A stretch of 64,000 nucleotides of DNA from Pseudoruegeria sp. HB172150 (GCF_013184805.1 NZ_JAATNG010000008.1:102427-166426); one strand, 5' to 3'. Positions 1 to 9,110 are shown, counted from the first letter of the stretch. Numbers and translations: made by a program. Notes: generated from the letters alone by a model not told the origin.

Positions 1-2
1 CG

Positions 3-1211
3 CTTTCCGCGCTGGACGCGCTGACGCGCGCGAACCTCGCCGACGAGATCGAGCATATCTGGGAGCAGGACAAGAAGACCTGCGTCCTGATCACCAACGA
101 CGTGGACGAGGCGATTATCCTCGCCGACCGCATCATCGCCCTGAACCCCGACGGAACGCTGGGAGAGACCTTCGAGGTCGACATCCCGCGCCCGCGCGAC
201 CGGGGCGAGATGAACCACCACGACGGCTTCAAGACGCTGCGCGCCGACGTCACCACCTACCTGATGGATGTGGGGATCAAGGCGAAGGTCGAAGGCAGCA
301 AGCTCCTGCCCAACGTAACGCCGATCCACGGCCTGCCAAGCGCTGTCGTCAAGGCGACCGAAGGCATGGTCGAGGAACGCTTCCTCGACTTCAGCCAGCT
401 GCACAAGATCTATCCGACACCCAAGGGGCCGCTGACCGTGGTCGAGGACTTCAACCTGAAAATGAACAAGGGAGAGTTCGTCTCGCTGATCGGCCATTCG
501 GGCTGCGGCAAGTCCACGGTCCTGACGATGGCGGCCGGGCTCAACGGCATTTCCAAAGGCGCGATCAAACTGGATGGCCGCCATGTGGAAGGCGCCGACC
601 CCGAACGCGCGGTGGTGTTCCAGTCGCCGTCGCTGTTCCCGTGGCTCACCGCAAAGGAGAACGTCAGTGTCGGCGTCGACCGTGTCTATCCCAAGGCCAC
701 CCAGGCCGAGCGCCAGGATGTGGTTGAGTATTACCTTGAGAGGGTCGGTCTCGCTGACTCTATGGATAAGCCCGCCAGCGATCTCTCGAACGGGATGAAA
801 CAGCGTGTGGGCATCGCACGCGCCTTCGCCCTGTCGCCCAAGCTTCTGCTGCTCGACGAGCCCTTCGGCATGCTCGACAGTCTGACGCGCTGGGAACTGC
901 AGGAAGTCCTGATGGAAGTCTGGTCGCGCACCAAGGTGACCGCGATCTGCGTCACCCATGACGTGGACGAGGCGATCCTGCTGGCCGATCGGGTGGTCAT
1001 GATGACCAACGGTCCGCAGGCGACCATCGGCAAGATCGTGAATGTCGACCTGCCGCGCCCGCGCACCCGCAAGGCGCTGCTGGAGCACCCCGATTACTAC
1101 CTCTACCGCGAGCAGGTCCTGAACTTCCTCGAGGAATACGAGCACGGCGCCAAGGGCAAGTCCGCCGAAACGAAACCGGCGGAACAGTCCGCGAAGAAGA
1201 AGGCAGCCTGA
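3..1211 (+). CDS. Nitrate/nitrite ABC transporter, fused double ATP-binding subunit (5' partial)
   Basis: This is the ATPase component of a NrtABCD-type nitrate uptake system. It acts on the cytoplasmic side of the inner membrane. The reading frame is open from the first bases of the window. The visible N-terminal part is the tail of one ABC domain, with the D-loop SALDAL and then ITNDVDEA where the H-loop belongs. A second, complete ABC domain follows: Walker A GHSGCGKST, signature LSNGMKQRVG, Walker B LLLLDEP and H-loop THDVDEA. One chain therefore carries two nucleotide-binding domains. The first has Asn where the H-loop His is expected, so the two ATP sites may be unequal. It sits 3 bp before the globin gene at the head of the visible nitrate operon. 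Nitrate as substrate is inferred from the neighbours and family; cyanate or a related anion is possible. Confidence 0.85.
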   Translation, partial: LSALDALTRANLADEIEHIWEQDKKTCVLITNDVDEAIILADRIIALNPDGTLGETFEVDIPRPRDRGEMNHHDGFKTLRADVTTYLMDVGIKAKVEGSKLLPNVTPIHGLPSAVVKATEGMVEERFLDFSQLHKIYPTPKGPLTVVEDFNLKMNKGEFVSLIGHSGCGKSTVLTMAAGLNGISKGAIKLDGRHVEGADPERAVVFQSPSLFPWLTAKENVSVGVDRVYPKATQAERQDVVEYYLERVGLADSMDKPASDLSNGMKQRVGIARAFALSPKLLLLDEPFGMLDSLTRWELQEVLMEVWSRTKVTAICVTHDVDEAILLADRVVMMTNGPQATIGKIVNVDLPRPRTRKALLEHPDYYLYREQVLNFLEEYEHGAKGKSAETKPAEQSAKKKAA

Positions 1212-1214
1212 TCC

Positions 1215-1646
1215 ATGCAGGATACCCAGATTACCCTTGTCCAGCAGAGCTTTGCCAAGGTCGTTCCGATCCGGGACGCCGCGGCGGAGATCTTCTATGC
1301 CGATCTCTTCGAAACCGCGCCGGAGGTCCGGCCATACTTCGGCAACGCCGACATGACAAAGCAGGGCGCCAAGCTGATGGCGACGCTCGGCGCCGTGGTG
1401 AACGGCCTGCGCAACCTGACCGCCATCGTGCCGGTCGCGCAGCAGCTTGCCATCCGCCACCTCGACTACGGCGTCCAGCCTGAAGACTACGCCAAGGTCG
1501 GCGCGTCGCTTCTTCGCACACTCGAAAAGGGGCTGGGAGAGGACTTCACCCCGGCGGTCCGCGACGCATGGACCGCCGCATACGCAACCCTGTCATCGGT
1601 GATGATCGAGGCCGCCTACCCGGACTCGTCCGCCGCCGCTCAGTGA
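1215..1646 (+). CDS. Single-domain globin
   Basis: A 143-residue protein of the flavohaemoglobin/Vitreoscilla-type single-domain globin class. The sequence shows a CD-corner Phe in RPYFGN and a proximal (F8) His at about residue 82 in AIRHLDYGV. It has no FAD/NAD reductase domain. A purine-rich ribosome-binding stretch (GAAGAAGAAGG) lies about 10 nt upstream of the ATG, and the gene starts 3 bp after the ABC ATPase stop, so the two are almost surely co-transcribed. Such globins bind O2 and NO. In a nitrate/nitrite-reducing operon the likely role is removing NO made as a by-product, or supplying electrons or sensing, but this is inference from context. Confidence 0.88.
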   Translation: MQDTQITLVQQSFAKVVPIRDAAAEIFYADLFETAPEVRPYFGNADMTKQGAKLMATLGAVVNGLRNLTAIVPVAQQLAIRHLDYGVQPEDYAKVGASLLRTLEKGLGEDFTPAVRDAWTAAYATLSSVMIEAAYPDSSAAAQ

Positions 1647-1702
1647 CAGACAACCGGGTCGCAACGCAGATGACTGGACCCATCGCAGAGGAAGCCGCAC
1701 CC

Positions 1703-2635
1703 ATGGAAGTGGCAATCGACACCCCCGTTAAGACGTTCATCGAGGTTACCGAGGTCTGGGTGCCCGAAGGCGAAAAGCTCGTCCTGGCCGAAGGCAATTA
1801 CGGCGCGCTGGATGGCTTCGAGGAAGCCTCGCGCCGCGAAAGCTTTGCCCGGGACGAGGGCCTGCCCGGCAAGGCCTGGGCAGAGGCGCGGCCGGTCGTG
1901 CTGAAGCAGTTCGACGGCTCTTATTTCAAACGGACGGAGGCCGCGAAGGCCGCTGGGCTGACCAGCGCGGTCGCCATCCCGGTTTTCGATGGCGACACTC
2001 TGAAGGCCGTCCTTGTGGTGCTTTGCGGTGACGACAGCGAACGCACCGGCGCCATTGAGGTCTGGGCAGAGACCGACGGTCTGCTGATGCTGGATGACGG
2101 CTATTACGGCGCCGCGAAGCATTTCGAATGGGTGTCGCAGCACACACATTTCCCGGCTGGGCAGGGTCTTCCCGGCGGCGTCTGGTCGTCGAAAACCCCG
2201 ATCCTGATGCGTGACCTCGGCTCCGGCTACCGGTTCATCCGGGCCGACAGCGCTGGCAAGGCGGGGCTGACGACCGGGCTGGGCCTGCCGGTGCCGGTTC
2301 CCGGCAAGCGCGGCTACATCCTGACCCTGCTCTCCGCGCGTGGCACGCCCATCGCGCGCCGGTTCGAGATCTGGGATGCCCGGTCCGCAAAGGTCGGCAA
2401 GGCCAACGACGCCATCCTGATCGACGGCATCTGCGCCCGCGAAGGTGCGCTCTGGGACGAGGACAATCCGCGCCGCGTCACCGCCTGGCAGGGTGCCATC
2501 GGCCGCGTCCTGGGCACCGGCATTCCGCTGGTCGAGGGCGGCAAGCCCGGACTTGCAGCAGGCTACGACTCGATGGTCGCGCTGCCGATCCACCAGGGTG
2601 GCGAGCTGTCGCACATCGTCGCCTGGTATCTCTGA
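1703..2635 (+). CDS. GAF-domain repeat protein of the nitrate assimilation operon
   Basis: About 310 residues built from GAF-like units. The first two share the pattern LA/LDDGxYGA, then GLPGK/GLPGG, then a hydrophobic ending. A shorter third unit (GAIGRVLGTGIPLVEGGKPG and following) closes the protein. No output domain (kinase, GGDEF, HTH) is visible, so it is a stand-alone ligand-binding or sensor protein. Two upstream ATGs are in frame (1568, 1670), but only 1703 has a good ribosome-binding site (AGAGGAAG, about 9 nt away). It lies between the globin and nirB genes, 14 bp before the nirB start. A role in sensing nitrate, nitrite, NO or redox state is inference. No close named family is recognised beyond GAF. 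Confidence 0.75.
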   Translation: MEVAIDTPVKTFIEVTEVWVPEGEKLVLAEGNYGALDGFEEASRRESFARDEGLPGKAWAEARPVVLKQFDGSYFKRTEAAKAAGLTSAVAIPVFDGDTLKAVLVVLCGDDSERTGAIEVWAETDGLLMLDDGYYGAAKHFEWVSQHTHFPAGQGLPGGVWSSKTPILMRDLGSGYRFIRADSAGKAGLTTGLGLPVPVPGKRGYILTLLSARGTPIARRFEIWDARSAKVGKANDAILIDGICAREGALWDEDNPRRVTAWQGAIGRVLGTGIPLVEGGKPGLAAGYDSMVALPIHQGGELSHIVAWYL

Positions 2636-2649
2636 GAGGAGTGGAAGCC

Positions 2650-5079
2650 ATGCAGAAACTCGTCGTCATCGGTGCCGGCATGGCCTCTGGCCGCCTGCTG
2701 GAGCACCTGACCGAAACCGACCCCGGCGCCTACGAGGTGACGCTGTTCAACGCCGAGCCTCGGGGCAACTACAACCGTATCATGCTGTCGCCGGTGCTTT
2801 CGGGCGAAAAGAGCTACGAGGAAATCGTCACCCACGACGACGACTGGTACGCAGCCCGCAACGTGACCTGCCGTTTCGGCGAAAAGGTCACCGCCGTCGA
2901 CCGTGCCCGCAAGGTGGTAATCGGCGAAAACGGCGAGGTTCCATACGACAAGCTGGTCTTCGGCACCGGGTCCTCCGCGTTCATCATTCCATGTCCCGGT
3001 CATGACCTCCCCGGCGTCGTCGCCTTCCGCGACCTCGAGGACACCGCTGCCATGACCGAGGCGTCCGGCACCCCCGGCGCCCGCGCCGTGGTGATCGGCG
3101 GCGGCCTTCTGGGGCTGGAGGCCGCCGCCGCCCTGCGCCTGCGCGGCATGGACGTCACCGTCCTGCACCTCTCGGGCCACCTGATGGAGCGGCAGCTGGA
3201 CGAGGCCGCCGGGTACCTTCTGCAGAAGGATCTCGAAAAGCGCGGCATCACCGTGATGACCCGCGCCTCCACCAAGGAGATCCGGGGCAACGGCAAGGTC
3301 GAAAGCGTCCTGCTGGAGGACGGCACCGTCCTGCCCGCCGATATCGTCGTGATGGCCGTCGGCATCCGTCCGCAGGTGCAGCTGGCAAAGGACGCGGGCC
3401 TCGACATGGGCCGCGCCATCAAGGTCGACGCCCGGATGCGTACCAGCGATCCGGATGTCTTCGCCGTCGGCGAATGCGTGGAGTTCGAAGGCAACCTCTT
3501 CGGCCTCGTAGCGCCGCTCTACGACCAGGCCAAGGTACTGGCCAGGACATTGCTGGCCGAGGAGGACGCCTTCAAGGTCAAGCAGCTCTCCACCAAGCTC
3601 AAGGTCACCGGGTGCGACCTCTTCTCCGCCGGCGATTTCGCGGAAGGAGACGGCCGCGAGGACATCGTTTTCCGCGACCCCGCGCGCGGCATCTACAAGC
3701 GCCTCGTCATCGAGAACGACCGGCTGATCGGCGCCGTCATGTACGGCGACACCGCCGACAGCAACTGGTTCTTCGGACTGATCAGGGACGGCGAAGACAT
3801 CGCCGACATGCGCGAAAGCCTGATCTTCGGCCCCGGCTTTCAGGGAGGTGCCGCCGCGGACCCTCTCTCAGCCGTTGCAGCCTTGCCGCCTGAGGCGGAA
3901 ATCTGCGGCTGCAACGGCGTCTGCAAGGGCCGGATCACCCAGGCCATCGAGGGTGGCGCCACCGACCTCGGCGCGGTCCGCGCCACCACCAAGGCCAGCG
4001 CCTCCTGCGGGACCTGCACCGGCCTGGTGGAACAGCTTCTCGCCGTCACCCTCGGCGACGGCTACGCCACCCCGGCCGCCCAGCCGATGTGCGGCTGCAC
4101 CGACCTCACGCACGAGGACGTGCGCCGCCTGATCAAGTCGCAGGAGCTGAAATCCCAACCCGCCGTCTGGCAGGAACTGGGCTGGACCACTCCCAACGGC
4201 TGCCACGTCTGCCGCCCTGCGGTGAACTTCTACCTGCTCGCCGACTGGCCGCTGGACTATCAGGACGACCCGCAAAGCCGTTTCGTCAACGAACGCAACC
4301 ACGCCAACATCCAGAAGGACGGCACCTATTCCGTCATGCCCCGCATGTTCGGCGGCATGACCGACGCCAGCGAACTGCGCGCCATCGCCGATGCCGCCGA
4401 CAAGTACGGCGCCGTCGTCAAGGTGACCGGCGGTCAGCGCATCGACCTCCTGGGCGTGAAGAAGGAAGACCTGCCCGGCATCTGGGAAGACCTGAACAAC
4501 GCCGGCATGGTCTCGGGCCACGCCTATTCCAAGGGCCTCCGCACGGTGAAGACCTGCGTCGGCTCCGACTGGTGCCGCTTCGGCACGCAGGATTCCACCG
4601 GCCTCGGCATTAAACTGGAAAAGCGTCTCTGGGGATCCTGGACGCCGCACAAGGTCAAGCTCGCCGTCTCCGGCTGCCCAAGGAACTGCGCCGAGGCGAC
4701 CTGCAAGGACATCGGCATCGTCTGCGTCGACAGCGGCTACCAGATCGGCGTCGGCGGCGCGGCCGGGATGGACGTGAAGGAGGTCGAGCGCCTGACCGAG
4801 GTCGCGACCGAGGAAGAGGCGATCGACATGACCGTCGCCTTCGTCCAGCTCTACCGTGAGAACGCCAAATACCTCGACCGCCCCTACAAGTGGATCGCCA
4901 AGGTCGGCCTCGACTGGGTCAGGGAACAGGTCGTCGACCCCGCCACCCGCGCCGGCCTGATCGAGCGCTTCGATATCTCGCAGACCGTCTACCAGAAAGA
5001 CCCCTGGGCCGAACACGTCGCGGAACGCCGCGCGCGCTACGCCCCTCTCGCAGATCTCACCCTGGAGGCCGCGGAATGA
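2650..5079 (+). CDS. nirB: Assimilatory nitrite reductase [NAD(P)H], large subunit
   Basis: Catalyses six-electron reduction of nitrite to ammonium in the cytosol. The 809-residue order is typical. An N-terminal FAD/NAD(P)H pyridine-nucleotide oxidoreductase domain carries VVIGAGMASGRLL and a second nucleotide site, VVIGGGLLGLEAA. A BFD-like [2Fe-2S] domain follows (CGCNGVC ... CGTC), then the sulfite/nitrite reductase domains with siroheme/[4Fe-4S] cysteines CVGSDWC and GCPRNC. The frame also contains a GTG at 2641, but the GAGAGGAG ribosome-binding site at 2632-2639 fits the ATG at 2650. The stop overlaps nirD by 4 bp (ATGA). NirB needs siroheme, which fits cysG downstream. Confidence 0.96.
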   Translation: MQKLVVIGAGMASGRLLEHLTETDPGAYEVTLFNAEPRGNYNRIMLSPVLSGEKSYEEIVTHDDDWYAARNVTCRFGEKVTAVDRARKVVIGENGEVPYDKLVFGTGSSAFIIPCPGHDLPGVVAFRDLEDTAAMTEASGTPGARAVVIGGGLLGLEAAAALRLRGMDVTVLHLSGHLMERQLDEAAGYLLQKDLEKRGITVMTRASTKEIRGNGKVESVLLEDGTVLPADIVVMAVGIRPQVQLAKDAGLDMGRAIKVDARMRTSDPDVFAVGECVEFEGNLFGLVAPLYDQAKVLARTLLAEEDAFKVKQLSTKLKVTGCDLFSAGDFAEGDGREDIVFRDPARGIYKRLVIENDRLIGAVMYGDTADSNWFFGLIRDGEDIADMRESLIFGPGFQGGAAADPLSAVAALPPEAEICGCNGVCKGRITQAIEGGATDLGAVRATTKASASCGTCTGLVEQLLAVTLGDGYATPAAQPMCGCTDLTHEDVRRLIKSQELKSQPAVWQELGWTTPNGCHVCRPAVNFYLLADWPLDYQDDPQSRFVNERNHANIQKDGTYSVMPRMFGGMTDASELRAIADAADKYGAVVKVTGGQRIDLLGVKKEDLPGIWEDLNNAGMVSGHAYSKGLRTVKTCVGSDWCRFGTQDSTGLGIKLEKRLWGSWTPHKVKLAVSGCPRNCAEATCKDIGIVCVDSGYQIGVGGAAGMDVKEVERLTEVATEEEAIDMTVAFVQLYRENAKYLDRPYKWIAKVGLDWVREQVVDPATRAGLIERFDISQTVYQKDPWAEHVAERRARYAPLADLTLEAAE

Positions 5080-5408
5080 GCTGGATCGATCTTGGACCCA
5101 TCGACGAAATCCCCGTGCGCGGCGCGCGGCTGGTGAAGACCCATGTCGGCTGCATCGGCCTGTTCCGGACAGCCGAGGCAGAGGTCTTCGCCGCCGCCAA
5201 CAAATGCCCCCACAAGGGCGGCCCGCTCAGCGAGGGGATCATTCACGGACAGAAAGTGACCTGCCCGCTGCACAACTGGGTGTTCGACCTGAACACCGGC
5301 GAAGCGCAGGGCGCGGATCAAGGCCGCATCGAGACCTACCCGGTGCGGCTGGAAGACGGACGGGTGCTGCTCGACGCGGAAAGCGTGTCGCGGCGGTCGG
5401 CAGCGTGA
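5076..5408 (+). CDS. nirD: Nitrite reductase small subunit, Rieske-type
   Basis: The 110-residue partner of NirB. It has a Rieske-like [2Fe-2S] ferredoxin fold with the ligand pairs C-x-H in NKCPHKGG and C-x2-H in TCPLHNW, both intact. In many NirD proteins these residues are lost, so this one may really hold a cluster. The ATG overlaps the nirB stop (ATGA), which indicates translational coupling and a 1:1 complex. Confidence 0.94.
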   Translation: MSWIDLGPIDEIPVRGARLVKTHVGCIGLFRTAEAEVFAAANKCPHKGGPLSEGIIHGQKVTCPLHNWVFDLNTGEAQGADQGRIETYPVRLEDGRVLLDAESVSRRSAA

Positions 5409-5439
5409 CTGCAGGGGCCGCTTTCCAGCCTGCGGCGTC

Positions 5440-5470
5440 GGTTACGGCGCCCGGTCGCGGCCGAGTAACC
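5440..5470 (+). other. Stem-loop in the nirD-nasA gap
   Basis: GGTTAC at 5440-5445 pairs with GTAACC at 5465-5470 around a GC-rich loop that can pair further (GGC with GCC). It lies in the 82-bp gap between nirD and nasA. No U-run follows, so it is not a standard terminator. It may be an mRNA processing or stability element, or chance. Confidence 0.35.
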
Positions 5471-5490
5471 AGTATCCGGGAGTACGAGTG

Positions 5491-8139
5491 ATGGACGGTG
5501 GAGCACACAACAAACGGTCCGATACGGCGCCGGTGCGCTCCACCTGTCCTTTCTGCGGTGTGGGTTGTGGGATCCTGCTGTCACCGGACGGACAGGGCGG
5601 GATCGCTGTAAAGGGCGATCCGGACCACCCGGCCAATCGCGGGCGCCTCTGTTCCAAGGGCCTCGCCGTGGGCGAGACCATCGGTCTCGATGACCGCCTG
5701 CTTGCGCCGCGCATCGGTGGCGAAGATACCGACTGGGACACCGCGCTCGATCTCGTCGCGGACCGGTTCCGGGAAACCATCGCACAGCACGGCCCCGACA
5801 GCGTGGCCTTCTACGTCTCGGGCCAGATGCTGACCGAGGATTATTATGTCGCCAACAAGCTGATGAAAGGTTTCATCGGCTCGGGCAACATCGACACCAA
5901 TTCCCGCCTCTGCATGGCCTCGACCGTCGCAGGCCATCGCCGCGCCTTCGGCACCGACACAGTGCCGGGCACTTATGAAGATCTGGAAGAGGCCGACCTG
6001 ATCGTCCTCGTCGGGTCCAACCTCGCATGGTGCCACCCGGTGCTGTACCAGCGCATCCTCGCGGCTCGCAAGAAACGCGGCACGAAGATCGTCGTCGTCG
6101 ACCCGCGGCGCACCGCGTCCTGCGACAGCGCCGACATGCATCTGCAGCTCGAACCCGGCAGCGACGTCGCGCTGTTCAACCGCCTGCTCGTGGCGATCTA
6201 CGAGGGCGGTGCGCTGGACAAGGGCTATCTCGCGCAGGTCGACGGGTTCGACGATGCGCTCCGCGCTGCCTTCAGCGACAGGGCCGACGTCACCGGACTT
6301 GACCCCGAGCAGATCGAGGATTTCTGCCGTCTCTGGCTGCGCACCGAGAAGGTGGTGACGATCTTCAGTCAGGGCGTGAACCAGTCCTCCGCGGGGGCGG
6401 ACAAGGTCAACGCGATCCTGAACTGCCACCTCGCATCCGGCCGCATCGGCAAGCCCGGCATGGGGCCGTTTTCCGTGACCGGCCAGCCCAACGCGATGGG
6501 CGGGCGCGAGGTTGGCGGGCTTGCGAACATGCTGGCCTGCCATCTGGACATAGAGAATGCCGACCACCGCCGCGCGGTCCGTGATTTCTGGAATGCGCCC
6601 GCGATGGCGACCAGGCCGGGACTGAAGGCGGTCGACCTGTTCCATGCGGTAAAGGACGGACGGATCAAGGCGCTCTGGATCATTCATTCCAATCCCGCCG
6701 TCACGCTTCCCGACGCCGACACGATCCGCGACACGATCCGCGACTGCGCCTTTGCCGTCGTCTCCGACATCACGGCCCAGACCGATACCGCCCGCCTTGC
6801 CGACGTGCTGCTGCCCGCCACGGCGTGGGGCGAAAAGGATGGCACCGTCACCAATTCGGATCGCACGATCTCGCGCCAGCGTGCCGTTCTTCCGGCGCCC
6901 GGCATGGCGCGGCCGGACTGGGACATCATCGCTGACGTCGCTCGCCGCATGGGGTGGCGGCACGATTTCGACTATGCGTCGCCAGTGGAAATCTACCGCG
7001 AGTATGCGGGCCTATCGAGCCTCGGGGGGCATTTCGGTCGCGACTTCGACATCTCGGCTCATGCCACGATCCGCGACATCGACTATGCCGTGCTGGATCC
7101 GTTCCAGTGGCCGCTGACAAAGGAACGGCAGGGCGGACGTTTCTTTGCAGACGGGCAATTCTTCACTGAAACCGGGCGCGCGCAGATGCTGCCGCTCCGG
7201 TTCCGTCCGCCGGAATCGAAGAAAGCGCCGCGCTACCCGTTCCGGCTGAACACCGGTCGCACCCGCGACCAGTGGCACACGATGACGCGCACGGCGAAAT
7301 CGGCGCGTCTGGCCGCGCATCTGCCGGAACCGTTCTGCGAGATCCATCCCGAGGATGCCGCGCAGCTCGGTGTGTCCGCGGCCGGTCTCGTGGAACTGAC
7401 CAGCCCGCAGGGCCGTGCCGTGCTGCGCGCCCTGATCACCGACCGCGTCCGCCCCGGCGACCTGTTCGCGCCGATGCACTGGACCGGAGAGACCGCGCCC
7501 TCCGCCCGCATCGACGCGCTTGTCGCGCCGGTCACCGACCCCGTCTCCGGCCAGCCGGAAAGCAAGGCCTCCGTCTGCGCCGTAAAACCGTTCGATGCCG
7601 CCTGGTACGGCTTCGCCGTCTCCGCCATGCCGATGCACCCGCAATCCACCTACTGGGCCCGCAGCCGCACCCGCACCGGCTGGCGCGCCGAGCTTGCCGG
7701 GCTGGACACCCCCGCCGACTGGGAAGCCTACGCCCGTGACCTGTTCCAGCTCCCCGACTCCGCCGTGCAGGCCGTCAACGACCCCCGCCGCGGCCATCAC
7801 CGCTTCGCCTTCCACGCCGATGACCGCCTTCAGGCCGCGCTGTTCATCGCACCCGAGCCGGTCCTCGCGATGCGCGACTACCTCGCCACGCTGCCCGGCA
7901 CCGAGGCGCCCGACGCAATCTCGGGCCGCGCCCCCGCCGACCGGCCCGATCCGGGGCCGGTCTTGTGCTCCTGCTTCAACGTCGGCGTGAACACGATCAT
8001 GACCGCGATCGAGTCGCAGGGCCTCGTCACTGTCGACGCCATCGGCGCCGCGCTTCAGGCCGGCACCAACTGCGGCTCCTGCCGGCCCGAGATCGCGGCC
8101 CTGATCGCCCGCGCCGCAACCCCGAGGGCCGCCGAATGA
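5491..8139 (+). CDS. nasA: Assimilatory nitrate reductase catalytic subunit (molybdopterin)
   Basis: Reduces nitrate to nitrite in the cytoplasm using a Mo-bis-MGD cofactor. The 882-residue chain starts with a [4Fe-4S] motif (CPFCGVGC, fourth Cys in GRLCSKG). Molybdopterin oxidoreductase domains follow (for example NQSSAGADKVNAI and NAMGGREVGG), then a molybdopterin dinucleotide-binding domain (LNTGRTRDQWHTMTR). It ends in a BFD-like [2Fe-2S] domain (CSCFNVGVN ... NCGSCRPE), as in the Klebsiella-type NasA. A GTG directly before the ATG is also possible (5488). No separate NADH-dependent NasC subunit is visible after it; NirB or another donor may serve. The stop overlaps the next gene by 4 bp. 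Confidence 0.94.
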   Translation: MDGGAHNKRSDTAPVRSTCPFCGVGCGILLSPDGQGGIAVKGDPDHPANRGRLCSKGLAVGETIGLDDRLLAPRIGGEDTDWDTALDLVADRFRETIAQHGPDSVAFYVSGQMLTEDYYVANKLMKGFIGSGNIDTNSRLCMASTVAGHRRAFGTDTVPGTYEDLEEADLIVLVGSNLAWCHPVLYQRILAARKKRGTKIVVVDPRRTASCDSADMHLQLEPGSDVALFNRLLVAIYEGGALDKGYLAQVDGFDDALRAAFSDRADVTGLDPEQIEDFCRLWLRTEKVVTIFSQGVNQSSAGADKVNAILNCHLASGRIGKPGMGPFSVTGQPNAMGGREVGGLANMLACHLDIENADHRRAVRDFWNAPAMATRPGLKAVDLFHAVKDGRIKALWIIHSNPAVTLPDADTIRDTIRDCAFAVVSDITAQTDTARLADVLLPATAWGEKDGTVTNSDRTISRQRAVLPAPGMARPDWDIIADVARRMGWRHDFDYASPVEIYREYAGLSSLGGHFGRDFDISAHATIRDIDYAVLDPFQWPLTKERQGGRFFADGQFFTETGRAQMLPLRFRPPESKKAPRYPFRLNTGRTRDQWHTMTRTAKSARLAAHLPEPFCEIHPEDAAQLGVSAAGLVELTSPQGRAVLRALITDRVRPGDLFAPMHWTGETAPSARIDALVAPVTDPVSGQPESKASVCAVKPFDAAWYGFAVSAMPMHPQSTYWARSRTRTGWRAELAGLDTPADWEAYARDLFQLPDSAVQAVNDPRRGHHRFAFHADDRLQAALFIAPEPVLAMRDYLATLPGTEAPDAISGRAPADRPDPGPVLCSCFNVGVNTIMTAIESQGLVTVDAIGAALQAGTNCGSCRPEIAALIARAATPRAAE

Positions 8140-9098
8140 CCCTCGCCCCCTACGTCCGCATCCTCGGCCGCGGTCCCGGCCGCTCCCGCTCGCTGACCCG
8201 CGACGAGGCGCGCGAGGCGCTGACCGTCATCCTGAAGGGCGACGCCGCGCCCGAAGCCACCGGCGCCCTCCTCATGCTCCTGCGAATGAAGGGGGAGACC
8301 CCCGACGAAATCGCGGGCTTCGCCGAGGCCGCCCGCGCAACGCTCCCGCCGCTGCCTCGCCCAGATCTCGACTGGCCCAGCTACGCCGCCGGCCGCACCC
8401 GCGGCCTGCCGTGGTTCCTGCTCTCCGCCCGCCTCGTCGCCTCCGCCGGATACAGCGTGCTGCTGCACGGCTGGAACTCGCACCAGCAGGTCCACGCCTC
8501 GGTCCGCTCGGCACTCCCCCACGCCGGGATCCCGACCGCCCTCAACACACAGGATGTCGCGCGCCACCTCGCCAACGGCAACATCGCCTACCTCCCGCTC
8601 GAAACCCTGTCCCAACCGCTCCTCGACCTCCTGCAACTCCGCGACCACCTCGGCCTCCGCTCCTGCATCAACACCGTGCTCCGCGTGCTAAACCCGGGCG
8701 CGGCCAACGCCTCCGTCCAGGGCGTCTTCCACCCGCCCTACCTGACGCTGCAGGCCGACGCGGGCCACCTCCTCGGTCTCCCCTCCCTGACCGTCATCAA
8801 AGGCGGCGGCGGTGAGTTCGAACGGAACCCGGCGAAACATGCCTCCGCCTTCGGCCTGCGCAACGGCACGCCGTGGGAAGACAGCTTCGCCGACCTCATC
8901 GACGAAACCCGCCGTCTCAACGACGGCGAAACCGACCCCGCGCGCCTGACGGCCCTCTGGTCCGGCGCCCTGACCGACCCCTTCGCCGAAACCGTCGTCA
9001 CCGGCACCGCCGCGCTCGCCCTCGCGACCCTCGGCGCCGGCAACCCGGACGAACTCGCCACCCACCTCTGGACCAGCCGCAACCGCGCCGCCGCCTGA
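8136..9098 (+). CDS. YbiB-like glycosyl/phosphoribosyltransferase family protein
   Basis: A 320-residue homologue of anthranilate phosphoribosyltransferase (TrpD) of the YbiB type. It has an N-terminal helical domain (LTRDEAREALTVILKGDAA) and a C-terminal nucleoside-phosphorylase-like domain. In place of the TrpD catalytic loops it carries sequences such as LLHGWNSHQQVHASV, so TrpD activity is unlikely. Known YbiB proteins bind nucleic acid. The ATG overlaps the nasA stop (ATGA), and cysG follows 12 bp later, so it is embedded in the nitrate operon. Its role there is unknown; RNA-binding regulation or a cofactor-related task are inferences. Confidence 0.8.
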   Translation: MTLAPYVRILGRGPGRSRSLTRDEAREALTVILKGDAAPEATGALLMLLRMKGETPDEIAGFAEAARATLPPLPRPDLDWPSYAAGRTRGLPWFLLSARLVASAGYSVLLHGWNSHQQVHASVRSALPHAGIPTALNTQDVARHLANGNIAYLPLETLSQPLLDLLQLRDHLGLRSCINTVLRVLNPGAANASVQGVFHPPYLTLQADAGHLLGLPSLTVIKGGGGEFERNPAKHASAFGLRNGTPWEDSFADLIDETRRLNDGETDPARLTALWSGALTDPFAETVVTGTAALALATLGAGNPDELATHLWTSRNRAAA

Positions 9099-9110
9099 AG
9101 GAGACCGCCG

